Source: Hofstenia miamia (lineage: Eukaryota > Xenacoelomorpha > Acoela). Taken from it: a stretch of 64,000 bases of DNA. Made by a program: the position numbers and the translations under genes. The stretch spans positions 1,692,729 to 1,756,728 of the forward strand of contig SCFE01000077.1 of NCBI GenBank assembly GCA_004352715.1, read 5' to 3'. This document shows positions 12,309 to 23,085 of the stretch, one piece after another (position 1 is the first letter of the stretch; every line of letters begins with the position of its first letter). The notes below the pieces were generated by a model. It was not told the DNA's origin. It worked only from the letters and a program-made list of their open reading frames with translations, and made no database searches.

Positions 12309-12627
12309 AAGTGGAGCGAGTGGGTCCCTTTGTTGGTAGAATCAAACTTTAATGTAGTTGGTTGTGAATAGCAGAATTTCACCCATGGATAAAGTTCAGG
12401 GAAATTCCGGAAAACCTCCTTGAGCATTGCTGATCTATTGAGACTATTGAAAGCATTTTTGATATCCACCTGAAGGAAAGCAATGTCAGTTTTGGTGCTG
12501 AGGCGGGAAACAAGACCATTTAGGGAGGTGTAATACAGCTCCAGGAATACCAACGCCAACTTGTAAAGGCGCCAGGTACGCAGTGGCTTCCTTGGTTGTC
12601 ATGCGACAGATGCACTTGGAGGTGAGA
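12296..12627 (-). pseudogene. Retroelement reverse transcriptase, palm motif A
   Basis: FLQVDIKNAFNSLNRSAML is RT motif A; the Asp of VDIKNAF binds metal. Downstream, motif B survives in another frame as QQRDPLAPLLFAVAIHPIV. A deletion or frameshift near 12,340 therefore splits motif A from motif B, and the sequence just before QQRD appears to be missing. Confidence 0.8.
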
Positions 12628-12756
12628 NNNNNNNNNNNNNNNNNNNNNNNNNNNNNNNNNNNNNNNNNNNNNNNNNNNNNNNNNNNNNNNNNNNNNNNNN
12701 NNNNNNNNNNNNNNNNNNNNNNNNNNNNNNNNNNNNNNNNNNNNNNNNNNNNNNNN

Positions 12757-13480
12757 CGCCAACTTGTAAAGGCGCCAGGTACGCAGCGGCTTCCTTGGTT
12801 GTCATGCGACAGATGCACTTGGAGGTGAGACGCCTCAGAACTTCCCCGATGGCAATGGGGTGTATACCTCCATCTTTCTTCCCCAAAGCAAACAACGCAG
12901 CACCACAAAGAAAGGGAGCCACAACTTCTTGAGCATCACCGGAAACAAGAGCGTTAATGACGCTAAGAACAAATAAGGCAGCACAATCACCATATTCCGG
13001 AGAGGGGCAATGAAAGGCGTTCAGTAGGTGCAAAGCATAAAGTTTGGAGACACCAGCGGCAGAGTCGCGCGGAAAACTACGTACACAATCCAACATAGTT
13101 TCAAGCGACACATAAACAGGAGGCTCCGAAGGTTCTTCATCTGGCAGCACAACTGGACTGTCTTCGAGGTGCTTTCCGCGTAAAACATCAAGAGTGGCAG
13201 AGTCAAAATTGAGGCCACATGAGGAAAGGTCTGAAATTGCTTTCCTGTAATTGCCTTCGTGTCCGTGTTGCTTTGCCCGGCAAATGTCGGGAGCTTTAGA
13301 TTTGGAACTGAAAGGGATATTGGAGTTCAGCGAAATGGTTGCTTCTAACCAGAGTTGGGCCATATCGCCATCGAGCCATCGCTTCAAACGTTTTTGCACA
13401 TTAACTACGAACGTGTTTCGACCCCACCCCCGCGCGGAGATCGAAGAATAAATGCGCTCAAGATAAACACTTCGATCCAT
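12757..13480 (-). pseudogene. Retroelement reverse transcriptase, finger region
   Basis: Contains FLCGAALFALGKKDGGIHPI followed by AIGEVLRRLTSKC. This matches the RT finger motif with KKDGG.RPIA.GEVLRRL in a widespread invertebrate and fungal RT family. It continues to LAPLQVG, where it meets a gap. The same LAPLQVG sequence is repeated on the other side of the gap and continues as VGIPGA, so the gap is flanked by a small duplication. Confidence 0.8.
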
Positions 13481-14019
13481 GCGTCTACACTGTAGATGTT
13501 ATTTTTCAATTTATCGTATGATAGAGAGACTGCTTTTGCCCAGAGGTTGGGAGTTTTCACAGGAACATCCTTTCGTGTCGGTATAGACGTTCCTCTAATT
13601 TCTTCTAACGTGGGCATTATGGCCGGAGATGTAAACAAACTAACGGGTTTACTGTTGGATCCGATGCACTTCGACCCTTCAAACTTGTGCGCACGGAGTT
13701 TACCTGAGACCAGCAGACCTGGTTCAATTCTGCAGACAGCACAGAATAACGGCGAAGGTTCAGAAGAGATATTCAGGTCGTTGAACGGTTGGGTCAGACC
13801 AGAATGTGACTCCGGGTTCAAGATTGTATCCAAGAGAAGCTCCTGTAACCGTACGCTTGATTGAACCAAATGTGTGTCCACTGATGCGTGAGACAGGCCC
13901 ATGGTGGAATCACCCAGGTGCATGTTGCTTAACTCTTGCGTGAGACCTGTGCCCGTGCACATGGAATCGGACTCACATAGCCAATCTTGTCTTTTTTTCT
14001 TTGATTTGAGTAGTTTCAT
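13405..14019 (-). pseudogene. Retroelement N-terminal region with a zinc finger
   Basis: Encodes about 204 residues. A Cys-X2-Cys followed by His and Cys is seen in FCAVCRIEPGLLVSGKLRAH plus the following FEGSKC, like the DNA-binding fingers at the N-terminus of R2-type proteins. The frame should continue into the RT part that begins near 13,480, but a shift at about 13,455-13,475 separates them. The ATG at 14,017-14,019 is a plausible start. A related N-terminus at 15.9-16.4 kb has an ATG at the corresponding SMCTxTGL position. Confidence 0.7.
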
Positions 14020-14065
14020 TGATTGATGTAATGTTTCTTTTAATGTTTCTTTTAAAGTTCTAATG

Positions 14066-15693
14066 CATGTTAAATATATACATATTGTAGAATTGGTGGC
14101 TAAGTACTATAGCAGTATTACTAAAGAACTAATTGATTCTGCAAAAAGTTACAAAGGCCTTAATAGAGCAGCCATGATTCTAACGAAAAAGCAATAATAG
14201 ATCTAATAAACAACAAAACAACATTGGTAATTCATCCAATGTAACGTGTAACTGTTTAGGTAAACATTAAGGATGACCAATTCATATGGTTTCCAGCCAA
14301 AGTGCTACCTGAGGGGAAGGCAACTCGTGATTTGAGTGTGCGGTGCTATCCTAATTGTCTCGTTATTTAATTTCTATGGCAATTCAAACATAACAGTCTT
14401 GAGGTGGTTCTTATTTTCTAAGCTCACTATTAAATATTGCATAATTGTTGCGCATTAACATTAATCAGTGGTATAGTATCATCACAGTGTATCATTATTA
14501 ATGGTGCATGTAGGAAACGAATAGGGGTCTTACTTTCCCTATACCTATTTGTAACTTAATACAGTCCACGATTTAGGTCGCTAACTGTCTGAAAGCTACG
14601 TGTCGAATTGGTGTGCAGTTAGCAGGACTCCCAAATTGTTGCCTTGACTTAAACAATCATTATAAATAAAATGATACGATTTAAGCAGAAAAGTAAATAT
14701 TGAAGAGAGTTGAACATGTTGAGGTGAGGTAAACACTATGTGCTCAATTGCTACATTAGTCTCCCTATTTATACAAAGTTTCAATAATTACCTGCCTTTG
14801 TTTACAATTTTGAATCACATGATCACTCTTCCTCACAAATTAAATTTAGCAACAAACAACACGTAATACATCATTGAGGGGACAAATAATAGCAAGGTAA
14901 ACTATTCTCGAAATTATTGAGGTGGCATCAAAGTGAGGCTATCACTACAAATTAAAAAATTATAAAGTAAGAATTCGATCAAATTTAAAAATAAAATTCA
15001 AATGTCCCCAAGTGACTCTATAATATATATATGAATATATATATATATGTGTGTATATATGTATTGGAGAATATTGTCCCAGAATTAAGGTGTTAAATAT
15101 GCATACACTATTTATTTATTTAAAATGAGCATTGGTATATTTTTTAACTTTCATGAGCATCATATTCTTTCAATTCCTAATAGAATGAATGCCGAGAACA
15201 GATGTCCCCCATTGATAAAATAGCATCCCACTTGTTGAGGATCCTCTATAGGTTTATTTCATTGCAACAAAGGCGAAAGCACTCTGCCAATCTTTATCTT
15301 ACAAATTTTTCAAAGTATTATACCTCAGGAGCAATGGCATCAATGTATATTACGAAGCTTCCTTGAGGTTCTTCCATCGCATGACTTAGTTTTTTCATTT
15401 TTGACAAAACTTGTTACAATTTTTTTACCTATGTCTGCCAAGTACGTCGTCCAAATAGGAAGGAAGCCTCAATCTTGTGCACTGTAGATAAAAAAATTCT
15501 TTCGCGATTTCATGGAAAGTAACTTGTTTATTTAAGACTTTAAAAATAGTCCATGGAACTACAGTCAAATAACAAAATTACAGTGACATTCTGTGAGATA
15601 CATGGAAAACTCCAAGACAATTAGTTTCTTAATGTTTACAAAGGATTTTTGAATAGTTGTAAACTTATGCAAGTTTATTTAATTTGTTTGCAG
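14066..15693. other. Mostly noncoding DNA between two retroelement pieces
   Basis: AT-rich, with a small TATATG microsatellite at about 15,024-15,062. On the minus strand at about 15,325-15,415 a short frame reading MEEPQGSFVIYIDAIAPE ends at a GT. It resembles coding sequence, but I cannot assign it or find a strong acceptor for it. Confidence 0.4.
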
Positions 15694-15881
15694 GATTACT
15701 TTTCCTGGAGAAATGCTCAACCCAAATGTTGTTCATTGTCCTGACTTGGCCCTAGTCTGTCTACAACAGTGGCCAAAATGTCTTCAACTCAAGGATGGAA
15801 GCCGGTTGGTAATGACCACTGGTCCAGATCTAGTTATCCTTAAATTTACTTTACTGGTCAAGCCTAGAAGAGTGAAATCAG
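15694..15881 (+). CDS. Candidate internal exon of an unidentified gene
   Basis: A 188-base block preceded by a good acceptor (TTAATTTGTTTGCAG) and followed by a good donor (G|GTAACC). The phase-1 frame is open throughout: 62 codons with one extra base on each side. The product reads like folded protein, for example VHCPDLALVCLQQWPKC and SRLVMTTGPDLVILKF, with base composition richer in GC than its flanks. I do not recognise the family. It ends 21 bases before the single-N join at 15,903, so the neighbouring sequence may not be its true continuation. An exon of a transposon or a pseudogene remains possible. Confidence 0.45.
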
Positions 15882-15903
15882 GTAACCAATAAACCCAACC
15901 TGN

Positions 15904-16550
15904 CAAGATAAACACTTCGATCCATGCGTCTACACTGTAGATGTTATTTTTCAATTTATCGTATGATAGAGAGACTGCTTTTGCCCAGAGGTTGGGAGTT
16001 TTCACAGGAACATCCTTTCGTGTCGGTATAGACGTTCCTCTAATTTCTTCTAACGTGGGCATTATGGCCGGAGATGTAAACAAACTAACGGGTTTACTGT
16101 TGGATCCGATGCACTTCGACCCTTCAAACTTGTGCGCACGGAGTTTACCTGAGACCAGCAGACCTGGTTCAATTCTGCAGACAGCACAGAATAACGGCGA
16201 AGGTTCAGAAGAGATATTCAGGTCGTTGAAGGGTTGGGTCAGACCAGAATGTGACTCCGGGTTCAAGATGGTATCCACGTGGAGCCCCTGTAACCGTAGC
16301 TTGATTGAACCAAATGTTGTGTCCCCTGTGCGTGAGACAAGGCCCTTGGTGGAATCACCCGGGTGCACATCGTTTAACTCTTGGGTGAGACCCGTGCTCG
16401 TGCACATGGAATCGGACTAACTAGCCCATCTTCCAGCGCAGGTTGACTAAGTGCAGATATCTTGATTCGATCTTTTTTCTTTGATTTGCGTAGTTTCATT
16501 TAGTGATGTAATGTTTTTTTTAATGTTTCTTTTAAAGTTCTAATGAATGT
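15904..16550 (-). mobile_element. 5' end of a second copy of the zinc-finger RT element
   Basis: Repeats the zinc-finger N-terminal region seen at 13,455-14,065. The 3' part (15,904 to about 16,265) is essentially identical to the other copy, including LFCAVCRIEPGLLVSG. The part nearer the start codon and the 5' leader differs by many substitutions and small indels. The copy is cut by the single N at 15,903, so its RT part is absent here. The sudden change from identical to diverged suggests assembly chimerism or gene conversion between copies. Confidence 0.85.
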
Positions 16551-17139
16551 TAAAAATTTCCAACCGTCAAACTTCAATTTCAAATGTTCTTTGTGGATAT
16601 ATTTAAATGCTCATAACTTTAAAATCAATAACGATATCTAAACATTTAATAAGACCACGGAATAGAGAAATGTTTCCTACTTCACATAAGTTTTGAAAAA
16701 CCAACTCAATTGTGGGCCACTACCGATGTTTTTGTCAATTCACAAACGCCGCCGAAACCTGTATCGAATTTTGGCGCTTAATTCTATGCAGTTGTTTATC
16801 TAAATCTAAACAGTAATTGCTTACAACTCCAAAAGGTCATATCTTGAAAAAAAACACATCTGTAGGATATTTATTTGCAAGTATATAATATGATAATTAG
16901 ATATAAATTTCTAACTGATCGTTAGTTTAGCATAAATTTATTTTAGCTGAAAATATAAAAATAAGTGATTGCTATCCACAACAAATAATTAATAGAAATG
17001 GAATTTCAAATATTGTACCACTCTAGTCAAATTTCAAAGGGGGTATACAAAAGTAATTTTTGTTGTCGAAAAATGGCCCACCTTATATTAAAGCTCTCAA
17101 CATGTCCTTTAAAATTAAATTTGAAGAAAGTTTGCCTAC
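16551..17139. other. Noncoding DNA, nothing recognised
   Basis: AT-rich sequence without recognisable gene or repeat structure. Confidence 0.45.
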
Positions 17140-17404
17140 GGCTGGTATCAGACTTGTCTACAAGCCGACATTTCCAAGCCCGGCTCGGCTCGTTTAATAA
17201 ACATTTCTTAAATAAGATTATAGGAAAGGCATACTGACTGCAAAAATAAGAAAAATCTCCATAATCAAATTAACAAGCAGATCTATAAACTTGCATTGCC
17301 TAAAATAGGCTCGTTTTGGGCTGTTGTATATCAAAAATTGTGCTCAGGCTCTGCTCGGCTTGTTAGAAGCTAAGCTCGTTGACAAGTCCGGTTGGTATAC
17401 ACAT
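17140..17404. mobile_element. Possible MITE with imperfect inverted ends
   Basis: The left part contains GACTTGTCTACAAGCC and CCCGGCTCGGCTCG. The right part read in reverse gives GGACTTGTCAACGAGC and CAAGCCGAGCAGAGCC. Both ends carry the pair GGTAT and GACTTGT in mirrored order. The length is about 265 bases with no protein. The GAGC/GCTCGGCTCG composition resembles common hAT MITEs, but I could not define target duplications. Confidence 0.45.
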
Positions 17405-18021
17405 AGCTGCAACCCTCCTTTATCCAAGTATGAAAAAGACAAAAGCGGTAAAAAAAATGTTTAATAAATAAATGCAATATAATAAGTGCCGCGTATTTTT
17501 TAAGTCAGCTCGAAGTAGGTTCATCTGATGTATGTGGTGAGAAACAATAACAATAGCAACATAAATGATGATGATGAGGCAATGCTGGAATATTGGAACC
17601 AGTGCCTGATGTAAGAAAAAATTAAAATTAATAAATATTACAGCAGACAAGGCTGACTCGTAGGAAAGAACATGCAGTAGAAAATTTCATAAAATTAGCG
17701 GAGGGTGAATTGTTCTTATGTAATTACGAGGATTGCAATTGGAGTTCGAAATGGAATCATCTGATGAAGTGGGAAATAATAATAAAGCAACATAAATGAT
17801 GATGATGCAATTCTGAATTTTGGAATGGTAGAAAAAGAAGAAAAATCTATATTCAGAAATTGTTTTAACAATAAATAGAAATACTGATAACAATGCTGAA
17901 AGCGTCAAGAAAGTAATACAAAAATAAACAAAGAGACAAAACAACAAATATTTACAAATAAAAATAGTGGTTATCTTGGGCTATGGCGATTGCTAGTTTT
18001 AATTAATCAGTATTATAAAAT

Positions 18022-20720
18022 TCATGACCTCGCCACTTCAGTTTTTCTTATATCATATGTGCAAAAATATTTTTTAATATCAATTTTAAAGGTTTTTAAT
18101 CTACTTATTTGTTTAATATATTTTGGTAATTCATTCCACATATTTATAGTTATATTTAGAAATGAATTTTTCATTATTCGCTTCTTATACCAAATAGGTT
18201 CAATTCTGTGTGTTCTTTTAATTTGTTTATTGACTAATTTTGCAGCAAGAAAGTAATTTTTGTTATATGGGAAAGTATTATTTATGATTTTGAAAAACGT
18301 CGTTAAGACATGTATATAGATGTAACATTGCCAATGTAGAAATAATTTTGAAATTTTTCTATATTAATTATTCTTATTAAAGCTATTATTATTTACTGCT
18401 ACTTTGATAGCCCAATTTAGTTGCACTTGGAATTTCTTGAGAAATTTTTGGTTTATATCTGTGTAAAGTATGTTGGCATAGTTTAAATGACTTAATATTA
18501 GAGCATATATTAATTGGATTTTTGCTTTAGTTGGAAGTTTTGAGAAATTAAGTTAATTGCTTTAATCGATATGGCCCTTTTTCTAATAACATGATTTAGT
18601 TGTTCTTCAAAATTTAGGTTTATGTCAAAAATAATTCCGAGGTATTTAAAAGACTTGACCTGTTTTATTTGAATGACTTTAAAATTAAGTTTGTATTTTG
18701 AAGTATCAGTAGATTTAGTTTTTGATTTAACAATACAGAATTGAGTTTTTAGTGGATTTACTCTTAGTTTTATAGAAACAAAATATTTAGCAAGAGAAGC
18801 ACAGTTTGTTTCGAGAGTTTGAAAAGCTTTTTCGGAAATTTATTAGAATTAAATAATATTGTGTCATCTGCATATTGTATGACGTCACATGTTAATTGTT
18901 CGGTTGAATCATTTATGTAAATATTAAATAATAAGGGAACCAAAATTGTACACTGAGGAACCCCATTTTTAATACATACCCAATCTGAAAAAGTTTTAAC
19001 TCATCGCATACGATTGTATAAGTAACTGGAGATGAGACCTATGCTGTCATTAGAAAAACCTTTAATTTAACTTTTTATAGTAAGATACTGTGATCTATGG
19101 AATCGAACGCTTTCGGGAGGTCTAAGCAAGCAATTGCTGAGTATTCATTATCATTTATTGTTGTCGCTCGTAGAAATACCTTTACAAAAACCATATTGTG
19201 TTTTGGAGTAGAGATCATGTTTACACAAATGCTCGTTAATTAGATTAAAAAGAATTCGTTCAAACATTTTGCTGTTTGGAGAGTTGATTGAAATGGGTCT
19301 ATAATTTACGCAATCTTTGGGATCATTTATTTTAAGTAATGGTGTTATATTTGCCAATTTTAATTCATCTGGAAAAAGGAGTGCTTAATACATGTATTTA
19401 AAAAGGAACATATTGGTTCAGATATTAAGTCACCCGAGAGTTTTAGAAACCACGTTGGTATTAGAGAGAGTCCAATGGATTTATTTTTTAAACATTGTAT
19501 CGACTTTATGATTTCATATTTTGTTGCAAAATGAAAAGAGAAAGACGCCGGAGTTCTTTTGGATTTATTAGGGCAAAAAGGTACATTCATACTGCTGTAG
19601 TTTCCCAGATTTAAAAAAACTTCATTGAAAGCATTGCAGATTTCCTTCATATTTGTAATGGATTTATCTTTATAGTATATTTTTTCTATTTTTTCGGTTC
19701 TCATGTTTTTTCTATTTAGTAAATTGTTTACAAATTCCCACTTATTTTTTGGGAAGAAAGACTTTGATACTGAAAACGGGTATAATTATTACTTGCAATA
19801 TTACATAAATTTCGTGAAGTTTTATAAGCATTATGATTTTCAAATGTTTGGGAATTTAAGTATTTTTTCCATTTCTGTTTCTTTATTTCGATTAAATCTA
19901 TTCATTTAGAATCAATCCATGGCTTTGAAAAATTATTTTCAATTTTTTCTGAATATTCGGATGAAAGAATATATTTTTCGGGGCAGCATATATCCAAATA
20001 GAAAAGTAAAGTTTGTGTAAGATGTGATAGCATTTCATTAGGTGTTAATGATAAATATATGAAATTCCAGTTTTCGATTTTTAAGTACTGTCGAAGTTTT
20101 TCGACGTTTTCTGTTAATTTTTCGTATTTTTATGCAAGATTTAGTGGGTTTACAAACTTTTAGAATATTTGAATAAGGCAGTGATCTGATTATGGAAATT
20201 CAAAACAAAAATATAATTTTCTGATATCATCAAATACTCAATAAGCGTTTTACTGTGGGCAGACATTGTTTTATTTATTATTGAAATATTGAAAGTATAT
20301 AGAAAATTGCTAAGCTCACTTTTTTCGTTATCGTTTAGAAGATTTATATTCCAGTCTCCCATTACCATTATATTCGTGTTATAACTCAGAGTAGTAGAAA
20401 ATTCATTTTCCATTTGTAAGAAAAAATTATTTATATAAGTTTTATTTGGCCAATAATAAATATTTAATAATTGACTATTAAAATTTTTTGTCTGGATTTC
20501 GAATTTCGACCCAAAGAGTTTCATAAGTCGAATCTTTTGCTATATCTGTCCTAAGTTTAGGTTTGCGTACTTTAGGTATTAAAATCACGCACCTCCTCCT
20601 TTTGTTTTATTAAAATGAAAGGTTGGATTTCTGTCGTTTCTAAATATTTTAAATTTAGAATTATCGATGTAAAGTTTTTCATAAATCACATCGTTTAAAA
20701 CAGTAAAGGAAATTTTAGCT
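18022..20720 (-). mobile_element. Non-LTR retrotransposon A (endonuclease + RT), degenerate
   Basis: Read on the minus strand from about 20,720, the element starts inside an AP-type endonuclease (FKIFRNDRN, then KTKGGG, then MGDWNINLL near 20,350). It continues into an RT with YRPISI, YGFCKGIST, FNIYIND, and the catalytic QYADDTILFN near 18,860. It ends with the conserved tail FLNITINMWNELPKYIK and a stop at 18,022. Endonuclease, then RT with YADD, then this tail order is that of Jockey/CR1/L2-type elements. Several frameshifts and stops make it inactive. The 5' end is lost. Confidence 0.85.
20150..20524 (-). pseudogene. AP-endonuclease domain fragment of element A
   Basis: About 124 codons. 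The MGDWNINLL block corresponds to the catalytic GDFN.D region of apurinic-like endonucleases that nick target DNA for retrotransposition. TLIEYLMIS corresponds to the later T.ID.I block. The Glu and N-terminal blocks lie upstream in other frames. Confidence 0.75.
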
Positions 20721-20824
20721 TAATTTTTGGTGACTCATGATTAAAGCATGGAAGAATTTAATTATCACACAATATGGTGACTGCATAACTACTAGATTTT
20801 AATACGTGCGTATTATGTACGTAT

Positions 20825-22625
20825 TATGTATTAATGGAAGAATTGAACTTTAATCCTAAATACTTGAAAGTGTCTACAATAGGTATATTTATATTCTAAG
20901 TCACTCCAGAAACACCATAGTTACTTTTATTGGGCAGTAGAATACAAAATTCCGTTTTGGTTTTCATTACCTACCAACTTATACATACACAAATATTTTG
21001 ACAATTTGTTGCAATTCAATTCCATAGATTCCACTGCTAAGTGTTTTGATGTATTATCGATGAAAATGCAGGTGTCCTCGGCCAAGATCTACTATAAGCA
21101 TTTAGGTAGGCCTTGCCTCGGCTCAAAGGCTGTTCCAACAATTTTAGTCCTAACCCTAACTTTTGCTTAATATACATATAATCCTTTTTTAAAGCATTAA
21201 AAACGTGCTGCAAAAAGAAAGGCACATTGTTTGAAATCTTATTGAATCTAAATAATACGGAGTGCAAAGAAAATAATGTAATTTAGTAAATTTCATCAAT
21301 GCCCTTTTTTGAAATTTGCGCCACCCTCTGCATCCGCCATTGCCTGGACACATCTGATCAAATTGCATTTAGTTATAGAACGCATGTTATTTACATAAAT
21401 ACTAAAAAGAAGAGAACCTAGAATTGTTCCTTGAGGTATCTCATTGTAAACCGCTAACCACTACGAAAAAATAGCATTAAACTTAACTATCTGGAAACTT
21501 TTATTGAGGTAACTAGTTGTCACTTGCTTACTATTCCAAAAAAAGTAAGATAGTTTTTCAATTAGTATGTTTTAATTAATAGAATCAAAAGCCTTTGAGG
21601 GATCTAAGCAAACAATAGCTTCAAGTTTTTTAAAATCTCGTGGCGATCTCTATTTTTCAATGTCACTTAATAATGCATCAGTTATTGAGAAATTTTTGCG
21701 AAATGTAAATTGGGTGCTTGATAATAAAACTTATTTAAATATTCAAATATTTGACTTTGTAGTAATCTTTCGATTACAGTATTTTGCATATTGGAGAAGT
21801 AATTGTATTTGGTCGAAGAAATAGTGGCAATCAATGGATAGTTTTTTTAAAAAATTAGATTAATTTGAGCAAGTTTTAGGTAATACGGGAAGTAATAATA
21901 TTTTGTTCATTCATTAAAAATAAAATTCGATTTTATTTACAATACTGTCTGCAGTAATTTTAATAACCCATGAGGGAATGCTTAATTTGTTGGGATTAAG
22001 CTGGAGTATTGATTTAATAATTTCATAATAAGTTTAAAAGCGGAAAGAAAATTTTGCGCGAAGCGCTTTCATATTTAATAAGGGTGGGGGGAATTGTGTT
22101 TTCCTAGATTAACCAAAGTCATGTATATTTTATTAGATATTTCTAAATTGTCAGTATGATTGTTTCCTTTCTGAACTTTTATCACATCGATTGAGTTTGA
22201 TTTTGTTCATTTACAATTTTTGTATTCTAATTTACTTTTGATGACTTCGTTGAATACCCTACGAGATTGGAAGAATTTCTAATCTCTTTATATGCAGAAA
22301 AATTCTTGCTGGTTTGAGAATTCAAAAATATTGAATGCTTGTTCTTTTTGGAAATCAATTCTTGGCATGTGTCAGATATCTAAGTTTATTGGAAGCAGTA
22401 TTGCTACTCTAATTAATCAATATTTTCTTTTGAGATATAATTAAAAAATATCTAAAAAATGTTCCACCATTTCATTTAAATTTGATTCAGAAAATACAAG
22501 GAGACAATTTTCTGATGAGATGGATGACTTAAGATTTTTAATAGTTTCTATACACTGTTCTCGAGTTTTCATTGTATTTTTTGATGCTAAATGACATTGG
22601 GGAAATGGGACTCGAAAGTGGTGTA
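20825..22625 (-). mobile_element. Non-LTR retrotransposon B, heavily decayed, interrupted
   Basis: The minus strand carries TVIERLLQSQIFEYLNK, a PSKAFDSIN-like motif A, IPQGTILGSLLFSIYVNN (motif B) and DDTCIFIDNTSKHLAVES (motif C). It is a close relative of element E at 30.9 kb (DDTCIFSDNTSMHSAVES). Motif C is split by an insertion at about 21,080-21,345. Decayed endonuclease-linker sequence extends to about 22,625. The 3' end stops at FKYLGLKFNSSINT near 20,830, next to the 5' end of element A. Confidence 0.7.
21080..21345. mobile_element. Short insertion inside the RT catalytic motif of element B
   Basis: The flanks CAGGTGTCCTCGG (left) and ATCTGATCAAATTGCA (right) are parts of one RT sequence when compared with element E. 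The roughly 265 bases between them have no RT homology. Identity is unknown; it may be a MITE, and its ends are approximate. Confidence 0.5.
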
Positions 22626-23085
22626 CTCATAGTATGCACTGTTGTTCTCAGTTAGTATAATTTAGTCAATTAGTGTCCTACTTGACCATGTTATTCTGTA
22701 AGCAATGCATTATTGTCCAATATTAGATTAAATGTGTTGAAAAACATATCTATGTTATATTGATGATTAGCATTAAAATATTCTAGAAAATACATTAATA
22801 CTTAAAATTATGCAAAAATGGAATAGTGAATTTAAATGCTCTGTAAAATTAAGAAACTTATGAAGAAGAGAAATGGAGAAAAACCTATATTCAGAAATTG
22901 TTTTTTTAACAACAACATATATTTAAGTTCACATGTACATATACATGTATTAAGTTTACAAACTTATTAAGAACATAAATAATTCAATTTTCTTCATATG
23001 AGCTTGGTTATCACGGTAAATGTTTGTTTCTTGGTTACATTTATAAAGATATAAACATATAAATTACTAAATATTTTTACTTATT
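22626..23085. other. Noncoding DNA, nothing recognised
   Basis: AT-rich sequence between elements B and C, with no motif that I can support. Confidence 0.45.

Larger units (their letters stand above)
10860..14065 (-). mobile_element. RT-encoding non-LTR-type retroelement, degenerate
   Basis: A minus-strand element whose open frames, read in order, form one protein: a zinc finger, the reverse transcriptase fingers, palm with a YLDD box, a CCHC-like knuckle and a C-terminal tail. At least three frame breaks and two gaps (11,083-11,164 and 12,628-12,756) interrupt it. GC content is clearly higher than in the flanks, which fits a younger insertion. The knuckle after the RT recalls R2-like, endonuclease-after-RT elements. 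The diagnostic restriction-like endonuclease residues are not visible, so the clade is tentative. Confidence 0.8.

Noticed and set aside
13496-13864. Plus-strand 122-codon frame opposite the retroelement zinc-finger region (also 15,941-16,420)
   Set aside because: Shadow of the minus-strand coding frame. It has no motif of its own, while the minus strand shows a Cys/His finger.
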